Of a stretch of 64,000 nucleotides of DNA, positions 17,382 to 25,722 are shown in pieces; the stretch's first letter is position 1; every line of letters begins with the position of its first letter. Below the pieces are notes generated by a model. The model was given only the letters and a program-made list of their open reading frames with translations. It made no database searches and was not told the DNA's origin. The DNA is from Brevundimonas sp. SL130. Its GTDB lineage: Bacteria > Pseudomonadota > Alphaproteobacteria > Caulobacterales > Caulobacteraceae. The DNA lies in assembly GCF_026625805.1 (NCBI RefSeq), contig NZ_CP113064.1:2706657-2770656 (forward strand). Direction: 5' to 3'. Both the position numbers and the translations under genes were made by a program.

Positions 17382-18421
17382 CAGCGAGCCCCTTTAATTC
17401 GGGCGGCGTTTTCGGGATTGACCGGCGCCTCGATGCGGACCGCGATATGCTGGCCCTTTCGGCCCATGCGCCCGGTGGTCAGCGGAATCGAGCCGGCGCG
17501 AATGGAGACTTCCGAATCCGGCGTCGCATTCAACATCATCGTGTCGCCGACCTTCAGGTTCAGCACGGAGGACAGGGACATCATCTGTTCGTCCAGCACG
17601 ACGCGCACCTCGGTCTCGGTCGTCCAGAGCTCGGTGGCCAAGTGGCCTTCCCAGATGTTGTCGCGGCCGAACTTCTCGCCCATGAACTGCTGCAGCAGCA
17701 TTTTCCGGATCGGTTCCAACGTCGCATAGGGCAAAAGAAGCTCGATTCGGCCGCCGCGGTCTTCCATGTCGATGCGAAGCTTGATCAGAATCGCGGCGTT
17801 GGCCGGCCGTGCGATGGCGGCGAACCGAGGGTTTGTCTCCAACCGATCGAGATTGAAGGTGACCGGCGTCAGGGGCTCGAAGGCCTGACGGGCGTCGTTC
17901 AGCACGACCTCGACCATCCGCTGCACCAAAACGCGTTCGATGGTCGTATAGGGCCGCCCTTCGATCCGCAGGGCGGCCGTGCCCCGACGCCCCCCTAGCA
18001 GCACGTCGACGATCGAATAGATCAGGTTGGAATCCACCGTCAGCAGACCGTAGTTGTCCAACTCCTCGGCCCGGAACACCGCCAGAATGGCCGGCAGCGG
18101 GATCGAGTTCAGATAATCGCCGAACCGGATCGATGAGATGTTATCCAGCGACACCTCGACGTTGTCGGACGTGAAATTCCGCAGCGACGTCGTCATCAAC
18201 CGCACCAGCCGGTCGAACACGATCTCGAGCATCGGCAGACGCTCGTACGAGACCAGCGCCGAGTTGATGATGGCGCGGATGCCGGATCTCTCACTGCCGT
18301 CGTCATCGCCCAGGTCGAAGCCCAGCAGGCTGTCGATCTCGTCCTGATTCAGAACGCGTTCGGCGAGGGTGTCCACGGGATCACCCATAGCGCCGAAGGA
18401 CTCGAGCGGAGCGTCGGTCAT
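17381..18421 (-). CDS. fliM: Flagellar motor switch protein FliM
   Basis: C-ring component that binds phosphorylated CheY and sets rotation direction, 346 aa. The N-terminal CheY-binding peptide is LNQDEIDSLLGF at residues 24-35; the middle CheC-like domain includes FDRLVRLMTTSLRNFTSDNVEVSLDNI; and the C-terminal SpoA domain (about 265-340) has RVVLDEQMMSLSSVLNLKVGDTMML. It starts 2 nt after the fliL stop and its own stop overlaps the next start. Part of an early (class II) flagellar operon by analogy with Caulobacter. Confidence 0.97.
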   Translation of the reverse strand: MTDAPLESFGAMGDPVDTLAERVLNQDEIDSLLGFDLGDDDGSERSGIRAIINSALVSYERLPMLEIVFDRLVRLMTTSLRNFTSDNVEVSLDNISSIRFGDYLNSIPLPAILAVFRAEELDNYGLLTVDSNLIYSIVDVLLGGRRGTAALRIEGRPYTTIERVLVQRMVEVVLNDARQAFEPLTPVTFNLDRLETNPRFAAIARPANAAILIKLRIDMEDRGGRIELLLPYATLEPIRKMLLQQFMGEKFGRDNIWEGHLATELWTTETEVRVVLDEQMMSLSSVLNLKVGDTMMLNATPDSEVSIRAGSIPLTTGRMGRKGQHIAVRIEAPVNPENAARIKGAR

Positions 18422-18423
18422 GC

Positions 18424-19113
18424 CTAGTTGACCAGCATTTCTTCGATCAACACGGCGTCGACCTTGCCGGGCGCGGCGACCAGGTTGATGCGGCGCAGCA
18501 GTTCGGCGCGCAGCTGATAGGTGCCCGCCGAACCGCTCAGATCCTCTGGCCGAAGTTCGCGCACGAATCCCGTGAACATGTCCTGTAGGCGCGGGAGTTC
18601 GGACTGGAGCTGGGTCGCCACTTCGGCGTCATGCATTTCCAGGGTCAGTTTCAGCTTCAGGAAGGTCGCCTTCCCGTCGGGCGACTGAATATTCATCACC
18701 ATGTCCGGCAGGGTGTAGAAGGTGACGCCGTCAGGCCCTTCGGCGATCTTGCCCAAGGCCGGGTCGGCCTCGCCCCCCTCTGCGGGTGCGCCGTGCCCCC
18801 CGCCCTCTTCTTTCTTCGCGTCCTTGCCGTGCCCGCCCTCTTCGGCCTTTTTCTCACCTTCGCCGGCGGCGGCTTCCTCGCCATGACCTGCCGCAGCCTC
18901 TTCGCCATGGGCTTCAGCGGCCGGCTTGGGCTTCATCATGAAGAAGGCCGCAGCACCGCCCCCTCCCAGGACCAACAAGGCGACCGGCGCGATGATGAAC
19001 AGGATGGGCAGCTTCTTTTTCTTCGGCGCGCCCTCTTCGCCCTCGGCGCCGTCCGCAGCGGCGGGTGCGTCGGCTTCAGCGTTCGGGTCGCCCTTTTTCT
19101 TGCCAAACTTCAT
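18424..19113 (-). CDS. fliL: Flagellar basal body-associated protein FliL
   Basis: Inner-membrane protein that surrounds and supports the stators, 229 aa. A basic/acidic cytoplasmic N-terminus (MKFGKKKGDPNAEAD) precedes one TM helix (about residues 36-59), then an unusually long Gly/Glu/His/Ala-rich linker (about 65-115) and the conserved periplasmic FliL domain (YTLPDMVMNIQSPDGKATFLKLKLTLEM and following). First gene of the fliL-fliM-DUF6468-motE operon; the promoter lies in the 182-bp divergent region with flgF. Confidence 0.95.
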   Translation of the reverse strand: MKFGKKKGDPNAEADAPAAADGAEGEEGAPKKKKLPILFIIAPVALLVLGGGGAAAFFMMKPKPAAEAHGEEAAAGHGEEAAAGEGEKKAEEGGHGKDAKKEEGGGHGAPAEGGEADPALGKIAEGPDGVTFYTLPDMVMNIQSPDGKATFLKLKLTLEMHDAEVATQLQSELPRLQDMFTGFVRELRPEDLSGSAGTYQLRAELLRRINLVAAPGKVDAVLIEEMLVN

Positions 19114-19161
19114 TGTGCGCTCGCCCCGGAGAATCTCATGGGGAGGATCGACCGGGCTTGG

Positions 19162-19176
19162 TTAACGCCACGTTTA
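19162..19176 (-). promoter_or_regulatory. CtrA-like box between fliL and flgF
   Basis: TTAA-CGCCACG-TTTA, one base away from the CtrA consensus TTAA-N7-TTAA, 49-63 bp upstream of the fliL start. In Caulobacter the cell-cycle regulator CtrA activates early flagellar operons, including fliLM, so this fits a class II promoter for fliL. Assignment by motif and position only. Confidence 0.55.
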
Positions 19177-19180
19177 CAAA

Positions 19181-19195
19181 CGGCAGATTTTGCCG
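19181..19195 (+). promoter_or_regulatory. FlbD/ftr-like palindrome
   Basis: Dyad CGGCA-GATTT-TGCCG about 70 bp upstream of the sigma-54 promoter of flgF. It resembles the ftr elements bound by FlbD in Caulobacter, which activates sigma-54 promoters and represses early ones. The location between divergent early (fliL) and late (flgF) operons fits both roles. Consensus recalled from memory. Confidence 0.6.
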
Positions 19196-19250
19196 GGCTA
19201 GGGAGTGGCCCTTAGGGCGCAAACCCGCATTCCGCCTTGATTAACCCTGT

Positions 19251-19265
19251 TGGCACGGCTGTTGC
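19251..19265 (+). promoter_or_regulatory. Sigma-54 promoter of flgF operon
   Basis: TGGCAC (19251-19256), 5-bp spacer GGCTG, TTGC (19262-19265): GG and GC dinucleotides are exactly 10 bp apart, a full match to the -24/-12 consensus. Predicted start near 19277, just before the AAGGAG ribosome site (19280-19285). Confidence 0.9.
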
Positions 19266-19295
19266 GAGGCGGTTTTCCGAAGGAGCACGCCTCTC

Positions 19296-20036
19296 GTGGA
19301 AAACGCCGCCTATATCGGATTGTCTCGTCAGATGACGCTGCGCCGCGAACTCGACATCGTGGCCAACAACGTCGCCAACGCGAACACCACCGGATTCAAG
19401 GTCGAACAGCTGATGGTCGGCACGGAAGTGGGCCAGCGCGCCCGCAACGACTCCATCCGCCCCTCGGCCAGCTTCGTGCTGGACAACGGCGTCGGCCGCG
19501 ACTTCGGTCAGGGCTCGATGTCCGAGACCGGCCGTCCGCTCGACTTCGCCATCGCCGGCGAAGGGGCTTTCTTCACGGTCCGCGACGGCGCAGCCGGCGA
19601 GGCCTACACCCGTGACGGCGCCTTCACCCTGGATGCCGAAGGCCGTTTGACCACCAAACAGGGTCAGGCCGTACTGGGCGGCGGCGCGGAAATCGTGCTC
19701 GACCCGGCGCTGGGCGAGCCTTCAGTCGGCGCGGATGGAACCATCACCCAGGACGGGCAGATCACGGGCCGCCTGTCCGTCGTCCGCTTCGACACGCTCG
19801 GCGTGCTCGAGAAGGGCGGCGACGGCCTCTATCGCAACGGGTCCAATACTCAGCCGGTCGAGGCCAACGACGCCCAGATCCACCAGGGAGCGCTCGAGGC
19901 GTCGAACGTCAACTCGCTGACCGAAATCACCAACCTCATCGAGATCAGCCGGGCTTACGAAAGCATCACGCGGATGATCGAAAACACCACGGACCTCAGC
20001 CGTCGCGCCGTAGAGCGCCTCGGCAAGGCCGCTTAA
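19296..20036 (+). CDS. flgF: Flagellar basal-body rod protein FlgF
   Basis: Proximal rod component, 246 aa, secreted through the flagellar type III apparatus. The N-terminal rod signature LDIVANNVANANTTGFKVEQ is at about residues 18-37, and the C-terminal flagellar basal body domain has GALEASNVNSLTEITNLIEISRAYES. The start is GTG (19296), 10 nt after AAGGAG. First gene of flgF-flgG-flgA-flgH, transcribed from the sigma-54 promoter at 19251 and thus a late (class III) operon by analogy with Caulobacter. Confidence 0.97.
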   Translation: MENAAYIGLSRQMTLRRELDIVANNVANANTTGFKVEQLMVGTEVGQRARNDSIRPSASFVLDNGVGRDFGQGSMSETGRPLDFAIAGEGAFFTVRDGAAGEAYTRDGAFTLDAEGRLTTKQGQAVLGGGAEIVLDPALGEPSVGADGTITQDGQITGRLSVVRFDTLGVLEKGGDGLYRNGSNTQPVEANDAQIHQGALEASNVNSLTEITNLIEISRAYESITRMIENTTDLSRRAVERLGKAA

Positions 20037-20050
20037 GGGAGAGCCGGACA

Positions 20051-20839
20051 ATGCGCGCGCTCAGAACCGCAGCCTCGGGCATGGCCGCCCAACAGCTAAA
20101 CGTGGAGGTCATCTCCAACAACATCGCCAACATGAACACGGTGGGCTTCAAGAAGCAGCGCGCCGAGTTCCAGGACCTGCTCTACCAGAACGTCGAACGG
20201 ATGGGCGCTCAGTCGTCCAGCCAGGGCACCGTCGTCCCGACCGGCATCCAGATCGGCGCGGGCGTCAAGGCCGGCGCCGTCTATCGCGTGACCGAACAGG
20301 GCACGCCGGCCCAAACCGGCAACGACTATGACATGGCCATCGACGGCGAGGGCTATTTCCAGATCACCCTGCCTTCGGGCGAGATCGCCTACACTCGCGC
20401 CGGCAATCTGCAGGTCAACCAGGAAGGCCAGATCGTCACCGACGACGGCTATGCGCTGGAGCCGGCGGTCACCATCCCCCAGGACGCGGTCGATGTCACC
20501 ATCTCCAAGTCGGGTCTGGTCCAGGTCACCCAGGACGGCCAGACCGCGCCGACCACCGTGGGCCAGATAGAACTGGCTACCTTCTTCAACGAGGCGGGGC
20601 TTGAAGCCGTCGGCGACAATCTGCTGCTGGAGACCGCCGCATCGGGCGCCGCCAACATCGGCACCCCGGGCGACGCCGGCTTCGGCAGCATCCTGCACGG
20701 CTACACCGAGGCGTCGAACGTCGATTCCGTGGTGGAGATCAGCGCGTTGATCATCGCCCAGCGCGCCTATGAGATGAACTCCAAGGTCATCTCCACAGCC
20801 GACGAAATGTTGTCGGTCACCGCTCAGGTGAAGGGCTAA
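20051..20839 (+). CDS. flgG: Flagellar distal rod protein FlgG
   Basis: Distal rod subunit, 262 aa, the standard length. The N-terminal signature LNVEVISNNIANMNTVGFKK and the FlgG-specific RAEFQDLLYQN insert are clear, followed by the FlgE/F/G central domain (YDMAIDGEGYFQITLPSGEIAYTRAG) and the C-terminal helix EASNVDSVVEISALIIAQRAYEMNSKVI. 14 bp after flgF with GGGAG as ribosome site. Confidence 0.98.
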   Translation: MRALRTAASGMAAQQLNVEVISNNIANMNTVGFKKQRAEFQDLLYQNVERMGAQSSSQGTVVPTGIQIGAGVKAGAVYRVTEQGTPAQTGNDYDMAIDGEGYFQITLPSGEIAYTRAGNLQVNQEGQIVTDDGYALEPAVTIPQDAVDVTISKSGLVQVTQDGQTAPTTVGQIELATFFNEAGLEAVGDNLLLETAASGAANIGTPGDAGFGSILHGYTEASNVDSVVEISALIIAQRAYEMNSKVISTADEMLSVTAQVKG

Positions 20840-20842
20840 GCC

Positions 20843-21451
20843 ATGATCGCGATCCGCCGCTCCCTGGTTCTCGCCCTCGCCTTCAGCGGCGCACTCTCCG
20901 GCGCCGCCTGGGCTGGAGCCGTGTCGCTGAAGTCGAACCCGGTGGACGACGACGGCCGCGTCACCCTGGGCGACATTTTCGAAAACGCCGGGGCCGCCGG
21001 CGATGTCATGGTCGCGCAACGGGTGGGCCCCTCGGTCGTGCTGGAAGCCAGTCAGGTCCAGGCTCTGGCGCGTCAGGCCGGATTGCTCTGGGACAATCCC
21101 ACCGGCCTGCGTCGGATCGCCGTTCGGCAATCCTCCGGCGCGGTCCAGCCCACCAGCGCCGCAGCCGCCGGCCAGACGTCCACGGGCTCAGGTCGGACCG
21201 CCTCCGTTTTCGCCGGCCAGCCGGTCATCGCCCGCAACGACATGGTGCGCGTCACCTATCAGGTCGGCGGCGTGAACCTCAGCGTCATGGGCAAGGCCAT
21301 GCGCAACGCCGCCGTGGGCGAGCCTGTCGCCGTTCTGAACACCAGCTCCAACCGCGTCATCGACGCCGTCGCCTCCGGCCCCGGACAGGCCGTCGCTGGT
21401 CCTGCCGCCCTCGCGGCCCAGGTCCACACCCAACAACTCGCCGCACGCTAG
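20843..21451 (+). CDS. flgA: Flagellar P-ring assembly chaperone FlgA
   Basis: Periplasmic chaperone for FlgI polymerisation into the P-ring, 202 aa. A Sec signal peptide (cleavage near AWAGAV) precedes an N-terminal region starting SLKSNPVDDDGRVTLGDIFENAG and a C-terminal SAF-like domain with GQPVIARNDMVRVTYQVGGVNLSVMGKAMRNAAVGEPVAVLN. It starts 3 bp after flgG. An Ala/Ser/Gly-rich linker (about 95-125) separates the halves. Confidence 0.93.
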   Translation: MIAIRRSLVLALAFSGALSGAAWAGAVSLKSNPVDDDGRVTLGDIFENAGAAGDVMVAQRVGPSVVLEASQVQALARQAGLLWDNPTGLRRIAVRQSSGAVQPTSAAAAGQTSTGSGRTASVFAGQPVIARNDMVRVTYQVGGVNLSVMGKAMRNAAVGEPVAVLNTSSNRVIDAVASGPGQAVAGPAALAAQVHTQQLAAR

Positions 21452-21463
21452 GGAACCCTCGTC

Positions 21464-22198
21464 ATGCGCAACCTCCTGATCGTCGCCTCCGTCGCCGCCT
21501 CGCTGGGCGCCTGCTCCACCGCCGTCGAGGCCGTTCGCGGGCCGCAACTGGCGCCCATCGGCTATCCCGCCGCCCTGATGCCGGCTCAACAAGCCTATAT
21601 GGCCGCTCCCGGAATGCGGACCGAAGCCACGCCCGCCAGCGCCAACAGCCTGTGGCGGGTCGGCGCCCGCACCTTCTTCGGCGATCAGCGGGCGCGACGC
21701 GTCGGCGACATCCTGACCGTCAACATCGACATCGACGACAGCGCCCAGACCCAGAACTCGACCACGCGGGCGCGCTCCAACGACTCCTCCGCAGGGGTAT
21801 CGAACCTGTTCGGCCTGGAGAGCAGCCTGGGCCGCCTGCTTCCCGGCGGTTTCGACCCCGCCAGCATGGTGAGCATGGAGGGCGAGACCAACGCGTCGGG
21901 CTCGGGCTCGGTGTCCCGCTCCGAAAAGGTCTCCCTGACCGTTGCGGCCGTGGTGACCGAGGTCATGGCCAACGGCAATATGGTGATCCAAGGTCGGCAA
22001 GAAGTGCGCACCAACCGCGAGGTCCGCGAACTGACCGTCGCCGGCATCGTGCGGCCGGAAGACATTTCGTCGGCCAATGCGATCAACCACACCCAGATCG
22101 CCGAAGCCCGGATCTCCTACGGCGGCCGCGGCGACATCAGCCGGATGCAGGCCACCCCGGCGGCCCAGAGCCTGGTGGAGCGGTTCAGCCCGTTCTGA
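21464..22198 (+). CDS. flgH: Flagellar L-ring protein FlgH
   Basis: Outer-membrane lipoprotein that forms the L-ring, 244 aa. The lipobox SLGAC places the lipidated Cys at residue 17. Family blocks are seen: SLWRVGARTFFGDQRARRVGDILTV, the QNSTTRARSNDSS region, GSGSVSRSEKVSLTVAAVVTEVMANGNMVI and the C-terminal GGRGDISRMQATPAAQSLVERFSPF. Last recognisable flagellar gene of the operon; 104 bp separate it from the three paralogous genes that follow. Confidence 0.97.
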   Translation: MRNLLIVASVAASLGACSTAVEAVRGPQLAPIGYPAALMPAQQAYMAAPGMRTEATPASANSLWRVGARTFFGDQRARRVGDILTVNIDIDDSAQTQNSTTRARSNDSSAGVSNLFGLESSLGRLLPGGFDPASMVSMEGETNASGSGSVSRSEKVSLTVAAVVTEVMANGNMVIQGRQEVRTNREVRELTVAGIVRPEDISSANAINHTQIAEARISYGGRGDISRMQATPAAQSLVERFSPF

Positions 22199-22302
22199 CC
22201 GGCCCTGGTGATGCTGCGGTGCCACGGACGGCGATTCGTTCAAGCAGAGCCGTGAACTCTTGATGCGTAACCGCGTTTGCTCGTCAGACGCGAGTACTGA
22301 CA

Positions 22303-22833
22303 ATGTTCAAGGTTCTGATCCCCGCCGCCGCCGCTATCGCCCTGGTCGCCTTCGCCGCCGGGGCGCCGTCCTCTGAATCCTTCGCCGCCCAGCCGGCCGC
22401 CGCCTCCGCAATGCGCTGGCATCTCAGCCACGAGGGCGCGATGGCCAAGCTGGCGTACGGCGTCGAGAACTCTGACCAGCTGGCCCTGATGGTCACCTGC
22501 TCGCCGGGCGACTCGACCGCCGTCGTCTATGGCGATGTCCAGCCGGACACGCCGCGCCCGGGCGACTCGACCGCCGTCGTCTATGGCGATGTCCAGCCGG
22601 ACACGCCGCGCCTGATCGCCGCCTCGCAGGGGCCGTCGCCGATCGATCCCCTCAGCGACGGCGACGCCGCCGAGACGCGGCTGTCCCTGCACGACGCCAG
22701 CCTTACGGGCCTGGTCTCGACAGGCCTCATGCAAGTTCGGGGCGAGGCCGGCGCATTCGCCTTGCGCGCCGGCGCTGACGAACGTCGAATGATCGCAGGT
22801 TTTCTTACCTATTGCGGATCATCCCGCGCTTGA
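22303..22833 (+). CDS. Secreted protein, tandem paralogue 1 of 3
   Basis: 176-aa exported protein of unknown function with an N-terminal signal sequence (residues 1-29). The mature start AMRWHLSHEGAMAKLAYGVENSDQLALMVTCSPGDS aligns with the two following genes: W-x-[LI], a Gly-Val-[AE]-Asn/[DE] turn, [LM]-x-x-x-C and a Gly/Asp turn, ending in a single Cys. It contains an exact 18-residue duplication (PGDSTAVVYGDVQPDTPR twice) caused by a 54-bp tandem repeat. Proximity to flgH may be coincidental. Confidence 0.75.
   Translation: MFKVLIPAAAAIALVAFAAGAPSSESFAAQPAAASAMRWHLSHEGAMAKLAYGVENSDQLALMVTCSPGDSTAVVYGDVQPDTPRPGDSTAVVYGDVQPDTPRLIAASQGPSPIDPLSDGDAAETRLSLHDASLTGLVSTGLMQVRGEAGAFALRAGADERRMIAGFLTYCGSSRA
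22504..22611 (+). repeat. Perfect 54-bp tandem duplication in coding sequence
   Basis: 22504-22557 and 22558-22611 are identical, beginning CCGGGCGACTCGACCGCC. The 54-bp unit is a multiple of three and keeps the frame, inserting 18 residues. Complete identity points to a recent event. Confidence 0.95.
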
Positions 22834-22885
22834 CGACATGATGGAGTGCGCCGCTTTGCGCCTGACCATCAGCGGGGGCTGATTG

Positions 22886-23344
22886 ATGAGCTTCATCCTA
22901 TCGGCCGTTCTGGCGCTCGCCTTGCAGACGCCGCCGCCCCAGGCGCAGGCCGCGTCCGCCTGGACCTGGACGCTTTACGAGGGCGAGGGCCCCATGGTCC
23001 TCGCCAACGAGCTTCCTGACACGCCGGCCCTGAAGGCCACCCTTCAATGCGCGCCCGGATCCGGCGTCGTGGACTTGGCCCTGTACGACGGCGGTGGTCG
23101 CCGCCTCCAGGTCCAGCCCGGCTTCGCCCGACTGACCTCCGGCGAGGTCACGACCACCAGCGAGGTGCGAGCGGGCCGGGGCGGCCGGGTGGAGACCACT
23201 GTGCGCACAGATCACCCCCTGTTCGCGGCCTTCGTCCGTTCGGGCGACATGGCCCTCATGACCGGAGATCAGACCCTGGCCGTCAAGGTGGATCGGCCCC
23301 ACCTTGCCAAGCTGCGCCGCTTCGCAGATCGTTGCGCGGGATAA
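22886..23344 (+). CDS. Secreted protein, tandem paralogue 2 of 3
   Basis: 152-aa exported protein of unknown function; the signal peptide is likely cleaved after AQA. AWTWTLYEGEGPMVLANELPDTPALKATLQCAPGSGVVDLALY shows the same layout as the neighbours: an aromatic-x-aromatic start, an Asn-Glu turn, a cysteine after a short strand and a Gly-rich turn, and a final cysteine (RFADRCAG). Start set at ATG 22886 behind GGGGG. 13 bp before the third paralogue, so probably co-transcribed. Confidence 0.75.
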   Translation: MSFILSAVLALALQTPPPQAQAASAWTWTLYEGEGPMVLANELPDTPALKATLQCAPGSGVVDLALYDGGGRRLQVQPGFARLTSGEVTTTSEVRAGRGGRVETTVRTDHPLFAAFVRSGDMALMTGDQTLAVKVDRPHLAKLRRFADRCAG

Positions 23345-23356
23345 GGGAACCCGATC

Positions 23357-23860
23357 ATGCGCCTGTTGAAAACTCTGACGCCGGCGCTTGCCTTGGCCGG
23401 ATTGGCCGCCTGCGCCACATCCCCGCAAGCGCCGAACCCTAAGCCTATGGCGGACGCCGGCGCGCCCGCGCCCATAGCCAACTACGACTGGCATATCAGT
23501 CTTGAACCGCAGGAAGCGGGCCTGGCCTATGGCGTGGCCAACAGCGACGAAGTGAAGCTTCAGCTGCGCTGCGCGACCGGGTCGGGAGCGCTCGACCTGG
23601 CCGCCCTGTTGGACAAGCCGGCCCGCCAGCTTCATCTCGAGTCCGGCGGCGACACCGAACGCTATCCGGCCGTGTCCGAAGACGCCGGCATCACCGACGG
23701 CGCCTATGCCGAGGCGGCCGCCAAGACCAGGGATCCTGTCTTCCAGCGCTTCCGCCGTTTGGGCTGGATCGCCGTCTGGGACGGTGAAACCCGGCGAACC
23801 TACGCCGCCCATCCGCAGTCGCTGGCCGATATCGAACGGTTCTTCGTCGCCTGTAAATGA
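23357..23860 (+). CDS. Secreted lipoprotein, tandem paralogue 3 of 3
   Basis: 167-aa protein with a lipobox (GLAAC, Cys 21), so unlike its two paralogues it is probably membrane-anchored. The mature part YDWHISLEPQEAGLAYGVANSDEVKLQLRCATGSGALDLAAL is closely similar to paralogue 1 and alignable to paralogue 2; it also ends near a cysteine (FFVACK). Two conserved cysteines per protein suggest one disulfide. Function unknown. Confidence 0.75.
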   Translation: MRLLKTLTPALALAGLAACATSPQAPNPKPMADAGAPAPIANYDWHISLEPQEAGLAYGVANSDEVKLQLRCATGSGALDLAALLDKPARQLHLESGGDTERYPAVSEDAGITDGAYAEAAAKTRDPVFQRFRRLGWIAVWDGETRRTYAAHPQSLADIERFFVACK

Positions 23861-23924
23861 ACCAGGCGGCTTGACGCCCCCCTCCCGCTCGGCTTGCCTG
23901 CGCCCTCTGTTTCGGAGGGGTGTC

Positions 23925-25718
23925 ATGAAGTTCCATTCTCTGGCCGTCGCGGCCGTCATCGCCGCTACGCCACAGGCGGCGGCCTTGGCGCAATCTCGTC
24001 CCGCGACGCCCCCCGCCGCCGTCTCCGCCAGCCCGGCCGAGCGCGCACTGGACGCCGTGATCGCGGACTACGAGACCTATCTGAAATCGATCGACCCGAT
24101 GGCCGCCTCCAGCGAGGGCGATGTCGAGGCCATGGCGCGCGTCCCAGACCTGTCGCGGTCGTTCGAACTGGCCCAGCGCGCGCCTTTGCAAGCCTTCGTC
24201 GATCGGCTCAAGGCCATTGATCCGGCGGGTCTTTCCCATGGCGCAGCCATCAACCACGCCTTCCTGCTCTACACCCTGAACCGCAGCATCGAGGGGCTGG
24301 ACTATGACACCTCGCGGCTGGCCTTCGACAGCGAGGGCGGTCCGGGAACCTGGGCCCTCTATGTCGGCGGAAGCACGCGCCTGAACTCGGTCGCCGAGGC
24401 TGAGGCCTATGTCCGACGGATCCGAGGCTTCGGCAGCCTTTACGCCCAGACCACCGACAACGCCCGGCGCGGTCTGGCGACCGGCATGGTCCAGGCCAAG
24501 TCCGTCACCGAAAGCGCCTTGACCATAGCGCGCAACGACGTGGCGATCACGCCGGACGCCGAGCCCCTGCTGAAGCCCCTGACCACCCTGCCCCCGACCG
24601 TGCCTCAGTCGGACCGCGATCGGCTGACGGCCCAGGCCGCATCGACTGTAGCCGACGTCATCGTCCCGGCCCGGCGGGCCTGGTTGACCTTCCTCGAGAC
24701 CGAATATCTGCCCAAGGCCCCGGTCGAACCCGGTCTGGGGAACCGCCCCGGCGGCAAGGCCATGTACGCCTATCTGGTGCGCGGCCACACGACCACCGAC
24801 CTGACGCCGGACCAGATCCATCAGATCGGCCTGTCCGAGGTCGCCCGCATCCGCGCCCGGATGGATGTGGAGATGAAGGCCGCCGGCTGGACCGGCGACT
24901 TCGCCGGCTTCCTGGCCTTCCTGCGGAGCGATCCCCAGTTCTACGCCCCGACGCGCGAGGCCCTGATCGAGAAGGCGTCCGAAATGGCCAAGCGTGCGGA
25001 CGGCGGCCTGCCGGCCCTGTTCGCCACCCTGCCCCGCCTGCCCTACGACGTGCAGCCGGTGCCGCCCCAGATCGAGGAAAACTACACCACCGGCCGCTAC
25101 AACGGCGGCTCGATGCAGAACGGCGTCGCCGGCCATTATGTGGTCAATACGTCGAAGCTGAACCAGCGGCCGCTGTACGAATTGCCGGCCCTGACCCTGC
25201 ATGAGGCGGTGCCGGGCCACCATCTCCAGATCGCCCTGCAACAAGAGGCCGAGGGCCAACCCTATTTCCGGCGCCAGGCCAATGTGACCGCCTACACCGA
25301 GGGCTGGGGGCTGTACGCCGAATATCTGGGCGAGGAGATGGGCTTCTACCGCACCCCGTATGAGCGGTTCGGCCGTCTGTCCTACGAAATGTGGCGCGCC
25401 TGCCGTCTGGTCGCCGACACCGGCCTGCACTGGATGGGCTGGTCAGAGGAACAGGCCCGCGCCTGTTTCCGCGACAACTCCGCCCTGGCGCCCCACAATA
25501 TCGAGACCGAGCTCCAGCGCTATATCGGCTGGCCGGGCCAAGCCACGGCCTACAAGATCGGCGAGATCCGCCTGCGCGAGATCCGCGCCCGGGCTGAACG
25601 CGAACTGGGGCCGAAGTTCAACATCCGCACCTTCCACGACGCGCTGCTGACCGAAGGCCCGCTGCCCCTGGCGCTGCTGGACCAGCGGATGAACGCCTGG
25701 ATCGCGGCGGAGAAATAG
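23925..25718 (+). CDS. DUF885 zinc-metallopeptidase-like protein
   Basis: 597-aa exported protein with a signal peptide ending near ALAQS. It belongs to the DUF885 family, thought to be M3/M32-like metallopeptidases. The metal site is visible as LHEAVPGHHLQIALQQE (about residue 425), with a downstream TAYTEGWGLYAEYLG providing a further Glu ligand. C-terminal IGWPGQATAYKIGEIRLREIRARA is also typical. The start ATG (23925) follows GGAGGGG. Substrate unknown; probably periplasmic peptide or cell-wall peptide turnover (inference). Confidence 0.88.
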   Translation: MKFHSLAVAAVIAATPQAAALAQSRPATPPAAVSASPAERALDAVIADYETYLKSIDPMAASSEGDVEAMARVPDLSRSFELAQRAPLQAFVDRLKAIDPAGLSHGAAINHAFLLYTLNRSIEGLDYDTSRLAFDSEGGPGTWALYVGGSTRLNSVAEAEAYVRRIRGFGSLYAQTTDNARRGLATGMVQAKSVTESALTIARNDVAITPDAEPLLKPLTTLPPTVPQSDRDRLTAQAASTVADVIVPARRAWLTFLETEYLPKAPVEPGLGNRPGGKAMYAYLVRGHTTTDLTPDQIHQIGLSEVARIRARMDVEMKAAGWTGDFAGFLAFLRSDPQFYAPTREALIEKASEMAKRADGGLPALFATLPRLPYDVQPVPPQIEENYTTGRYNGGSMQNGVAGHYVVNTSKLNQRPLYELPALTLHEAVPGHHLQIALQQEAEGQPYFRRQANVTAYTEGWGLYAEYLGEEMGFYRTPYERFGRLSYEMWRACRLVADTGLHWMGWSEEQARACFRDNSALAPHNIETELQRYIGWPGQATAYKIGEIRLREIRARAERELGPKFNIRTFHDALLTEGPLPLALLDQRMNAWIAAEK

Positions 25719-25722
25719 CCGT

